This document shows, in pieces, positions 6,569 to 9,105 of a stretch of 9,105 nucleotides of DNA. A program made the translations under genes and the position numbers. The stretch is from NCBI GenBank assembly GCA_049965455.1, contig JBMFWH010000052.1, positions 1-9,105 of the forward strand, written 5' to 3'. This stretch comes from JAVRLB01 sp049965455. Its GTDB lineage: Archaea > Thermoplasmatota > Thermoplasmata > Thermoplasmatales > ARK-15. Position 1 is the first letter of the stretch. Each line of letters begins with the position of its first letter. The notes beneath the pieces are model-generated. The model saw only the letters and a list, made by a program, of their open reading frames with translations. It did not search any database and was not told the origin of the DNA.

Positions 6569-7453
6569 CTAATCTTTGAACTTTTCAATCCAGAACCTTG
6601 CGATTTCCTCTCTAGTAGCTATCCACACACCTTCATGTTTCTTGACGTATTTTATGAACTTTTCAATAGCCAACATTCTTCCTGGCCTTCCTGAGATTCT
6701 AACATGCAATCCTACGCTCATCAGCTTTGGCGACTTTTTAGATTCTCTGTAAAGCACGTCAAACGTGTCTTTTAAATACTGGTAAAATTCAGTGCTTGTC
6801 GAGAACCGGTGCATAGGACTGTAAAAATGAAAATCATTCGCGTCCGGTGTATATGGGATTATCAACATTCCTGTTTTCTTGTAAAAATAGGGGAGATCAT
6901 CATTGTACGCGTCAGAGTCATATATGAAATTCTTAAACTCTGACAAAACCTCTAACGTGTTTTCGCTTGGCTCTCTTGCATAAAAGCCGACCGGCTTTTT
7001 GCCAGTTAGTCGCTCTATGATCTCTACCGATTTTCTTATGTTTTCTCTTTCTTCCTCATAGCTCATCCGATACTGTTCAGTCCACCGGTACCCATGATCG
7101 CAAATCTCGTGTCCGTCACTAACTATTCTTTTGACTGCCTCAGGATTTAATTCGAGAGCTTTCGCAACACCGTAAAACGTGATGTGTATGCCCTGCTTTT
7201 TAAACAGATCTAACAATCTCCATATACCAACCCTCTGCGCATATTCGTACACGCTCTCCAATCCCACATCTCTAACGTTCATGTCCACGGGCCCAAACTC
7301 TCCCACCGTCTCAACAATCTTATCTACCGGATAAGAGTGCTCTGTGCCTTCTTCATAATTAACCACGATAGACAGCGCTAGAGTGCTGTTTTTAGGCCAC
7401 CCGAACTTTGGCGGATTTTGGCCATAACCTATAAAATCTCTATCATACACCAT
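6569..7453 (-). CDS. PuuE-like polysaccharide deacetylase superfamily hydrolase
   Basis: This 294-residue protein matches the PuuE branch of the polysaccharide deacetylase (CE4/NodB) superfamily over its full length: RDFIGYGQNPPKFGWP (5-20), NYEEGTEHS (32-40), SVYEYAQRVGIWRLLDLF (67-84), the DGHEICDHGYRW region (113-124), YDSDAYNDDLPYF (178-190), PYTPDANDF and GLHVRISGRPGR (248-259). Compared with classical metal-dependent deacetylases, the motif 1 aspartate is Glu34/Glu35 and the second histidine of motif 2 is replaced by Trp124, as in bacterial PuuE allantoinase. It should cleave an amide or cyclic amide; allantoin is one candidate, but no other ureide gene is visible here, so no symbol is given. 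AGGTGAG (7459-7465) is a strong Shine-Dalgarno site 5 bases before the ATG and overlaps the end of the permease gene's downstream spacer. Co-transcription with the permease is likely. Confidence 0.87.
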   Translation of the reverse strand: MVYDRDFIGYGQNPPKFGWPKNSTLALSIVVNYEEGTEHSYPVDKIVETVGEFGPVDMNVRDVGLESVYEYAQRVGIWRLLDLFKKQGIHITFYGVAKALELNPEAVKRIVSDGHEICDHGYRWTEQYRMSYEEERENIRKSVEIIERLTGKKPVGFYAREPSENTLEVLSEFKNFIYDSDAYNDDLPYFYKKTGMLIIPYTPDANDFHFYSPMHRFSTSTEFYQYLKDTFDVLYRESKKSPKLMSVGLHVRISGRPGRMLAIEKFIKYVKKHEGVWIATREEIARFWIEKFKD

Positions 7454-7458
7454 AATAT

Positions 7459-7465
7459 CTCACCT
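7459..7465 (-). promoter_or_regulatory. Strong Shine-Dalgarno site for the PuuE-like gene
   Basis: The minus strand reads AGGTGAG directly after the permease TGA and 5 bases before the ATG at 7453. It fixes the start of the downstream gene and shows that this second cistron is initiated by its own ribosome binding site. Confidence 0.65.
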
Positions 7466-8905
7466 TCAAAAATCCATTCTTACAGACCCTATCTTTTTCA
7501 GTTTTTCTTTGTCTCTCGCAATAAATAGCACAACAATATATCCTATTACCGCCCAGAAGAAAAACAGTATTGGACCTATCTCCATAGGGAACGATGGCGG
7601 CCAGACACTTGCATAAAGCGCTCCTAAAAGAAATGCAAATGCAATGATCGGCAACAATATGTGCAGTATTATAGACCTCTTTGTAAAGGTTCTTGAATAA
7701 AAAGGCAGTGCAAAGTTGATAAATATCTGCATTGTAATGGTCCCCAATGTAGCGATTGTAGCAGCGACGATGAACAGGTTCAGAGTCTGGGACACGTTTG
7801 TAAGAGCGCCCATCGCGACCGCCAAGATTATTGTGACCAGAATAGAAGAAATTACCATCAGTGACAGCGCATTATATGGCGTCTTGTATTTTTTAGAGAC
7901 TTTTGAAAGTGATGCGGGCAGCGCTTCTCTTCCCAGAGCAAACAGGTTTCTGCCAACTGCGTTAAGGAACGAGGTGCTGCTTGATATTGTAGAATTGCCA
8001 ACCAGCACAAGCATTGCCACCACTGCTCCTATGCCCAGATATTTGTTGACAAGAAGCACTCCTGGAATTGAGATGCCGTTGGTGATGGATGAAGAAAATG
8101 AGTTCATGCTGTACATGCCCCAGCCTATGGTTGTAGCATAGGCCATGATGATAAACACAAACCCCGTTAACAGCACCTGCGTAATCACTGCTTTGCCTAT
8201 CGTCTTTTCTGGCAATTTTGCCTCTTCTGCAATGTTCACTGTTGTATCATATCCTGCAAATGCCAACATTGAAAAGAATAGCCCATAAAATATGCCGCTC
8301 CATCCGTTTGGCGATAACGAAGATGTGAGTGGAAGATACGAGTTATGTGGCCCGACTTCAACAATGACCACAATGCTGAAAATAACGATAAGGGCAAGCT
8401 CTATAAGTGATGAGGTAAGTGTATATCGCAGCGATACTTTTATGCCCAGTATCGTGATCAACAGCTCGATCAGCAAAAATGCCAATACGATAATCAGCCA
8501 GAAATAATGAGGCAAGGGTATTCCAAAAAAATATGGCAATGCCAGCTGAATCATAAGCCCGTAAAAAATAGGTTCATTAAGCAATACCCCCATTCCGTAT
8601 ATTATGTATATCCACCCGGTGACAAACCCGAATTTAGGGCCTAAACTCTTTGAAATGAACGTATAGTATCCGCCTGCACTAGCAGTTCTTGTCGAATACT
8701 GAAATATGGTATTTACTACCAAAAACACTACCATCAATCCAAGTATGTAAGAAAGCGTTACTGACCCGCCAGCATAGATTGCAGAAGCTGTCAACACGGA
8801 TGTCATAGCCACCAGCGGCGCAATTCCAGAAATACCTTGCCCCACCAGTAACCATAATCCTACACTTTTTTCAGCAAGTTTGTTCTCTTCCATGCAGTAG
8901 ATCAT
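7466..8905 (-). CDS. APC-family amino acid/amine permease
   Basis: This 479-residue, strongly hydrophobic protein has about 12 predicted membrane helices, the usual size and topology of the APC (amino acid-polyamine-organocation) superfamily. The TM1 break motif GQGISGIAP (22-30), the helix 6 region FSMLAFAGYDTTVNIAEEAKLPEKTIGKAV (given here as F211 to V240, key residues G218, E227, E228, P232) and the cytoplasmic loop NAVGRNLFALGREALPASLS (315-334) are typical of the family. It should carry an amino acid, amine or related compound in with a proton or in exchange; the substrate cannot be read from the sequence. Met1 at 8905 lies about 28 bases from the TATA box, giving a leaderless mRNA; Met5 at 8893 is an alternative start. 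The PuuE-like hydrolase follows after 12 bp, suggesting the permease supplies its substrate. Confidence 0.9.
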   Translation of the reverse strand: MIYCMEENKLAEKSVGLWLLVGQGISGIAPLVAMTSVLTASAIYAGGSVTLSYILGLMVVFLVVNTIFQYSTRTASAGGYYTFISKSLGPKFGFVTGWIYIIYGMGVLLNEPIFYGLMIQLALPYFFGIPLPHYFWLIIVLAFLLIELLITILGIKVSLRYTLTSSLIELALIVIFSIVVIVEVGPHNSYLPLTSSLSPNGWSGIFYGLFFSMLAFAGYDTTVNIAEEAKLPEKTIGKAVITQVLLTGFVFIIMAYATTIGWGMYSMNSFSSSITNGISIPGVLLVNKYLGIGAVVAMLVLVGNSTISSSTSFLNAVGRNLFALGREALPASLSKVSKKYKTPYNALSLMVISSILVTIILAVAMGALTNVSQTLNLFIVAATIATLGTITMQIFINFALPFYSRTFTKRSIILHILLPIIAFAFLLGALYASVWPPSFPMEIGPILFFFWAVIGYIVVLFIARDKEKLKKIGSVRMDF

Positions 8906-8929
8906 CTTTAATACTCATATTAAATATTT

Positions 8930-8937
8930 TTATATAA
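8930..8937 (-). promoter_or_regulatory. TATA box of the permease/PuuE-like operon
   Basis: TTATATAA is centred about 28 bases before the ATG at 8905, so the transcript would start at or near the start codon. No Shine-Dalgarno site precedes that ATG, in agreement with leaderless initiation. Confidence 0.5.
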
Positions 8938-9019
8938 TTTAAAATAAATTATTATTATATTATAATTTTTTTTCTACTTGCTCATAACATATGTCTTGCA
9001 TTAATCTTTATTATATACA

Positions 9020-9100
9020 GTAACTATTTTTAGGTTACGATTTCCATTAACCATGTTAACATCCACCTTTGGAAGTTATCATCCCTGTGAATTCAGGGAT
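9020..9100. repeat. Cluster of three small inverted repeats at the right edge
   Basis: Three stems lie within 81 bases: GTAAC/GTTAC (9020-9024 and 9034-9038), TTAAC/GTTAA (9047-9051 and 9055-9059) and ATCCCTG/CAGGGAT (9081-9087 and 9094-9100, 6-nt loop TGAATT). The last is the strongest and resembles the right-end hairpins of IS200/IS605-type elements, with an element that would lie to the right on the minus strand. No transposase or TnpB coding sequence is inside the window, so this stays tentative. No gene is seen in 8906-9105. Confidence 0.4.
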
Positions 9101-9105
9101 ACTTA

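Noticed and set aside
5808..6589. A 16-base sequence, CTTTGAACTTTTCAAT, found at 5808-5823 and again at 6574-6589, with a 13-base version at 6655-6667
   Set aside because: The second and third copies encode IEKF in the PuuE-like protein, and the flanks of the copies share nothing. In AT-rich DNA this is best taken as chance or codon-driven similarity, not a mobile or regulatory repeat.
6569..7453. Calling the PuuE-like protein a peptidoglycan or chitin deacetylase
   Set aside because: The Asp and second His of the metal site are replaced, the sequence follows the PuuE pattern, and archaea of the suggested group have no peptidoglycan.

Overview
The window looks like a piece of an archaeal chromosome, most likely from the Thermoplasmata or a nearby lineage. 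The reasons are an Nre-family DNA repair protein (an archaeal family), an archaeal type IV pilin-like N-terminus, TATA boxes placed so that several mRNAs would have little or no leader, G-rich Shine-Dalgarno sites (GAGGT, AGGTGAG) at other starts, and T-tract terminators. The assignment to Thermoplasmata is inference; no rRNA or tRNA gene is present to confirm it.

Layout, left to right. Positions 1-3577 (minus) hold one very long open frame that runs off the left edge. It encodes a cell-surface protein of at least 1192 residues with a pilin-type signal, two GATase1-like alpha/beta domains, a CARDB-like domain between them and the start of a jelly-roll-like domain. It has no cysteine and about 30 N-glycosylation sequons. 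Its promoter region (3578-3660) carries a TATA box and a perfect 14-bp palindrome. Positions 3766-5743 (minus) hold a two-gene DNA-repair-flavoured operon: an Nre-family protein followed 7 bp later by a radical SAM protein of the SPL/COG1533 family. Divergent from it at 5957-6484 (plus) is an acylphosphatase-like domain fused to a coiled coil. Converging on that gene, positions 6569-8905 (minus) hold an APC-family amino acid or amine permease followed 12 bp later by a PuuE-like member of the polysaccharide deacetylase superfamily. The last 200 bases are an AT-rich promoter region followed by a cluster of small inverted repeats, which may be the edge of an IS200/IS605-type element lying outside the window.

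How the genes fit together. The permease and the PuuE-like hydrolase are probably co-transcribed and could import and cleave an amide-type compound; the substrate is unknown. The Nre and radical SAM genes probably form a second transcription unit. The surface protein stands alone as far as can be seen. Most of the window is ordinary chromosomal content. The most unusual item is the pilin-signal surface protein. No CRISPR array, RNA gene, complete transposon or obvious new defence system is visible.
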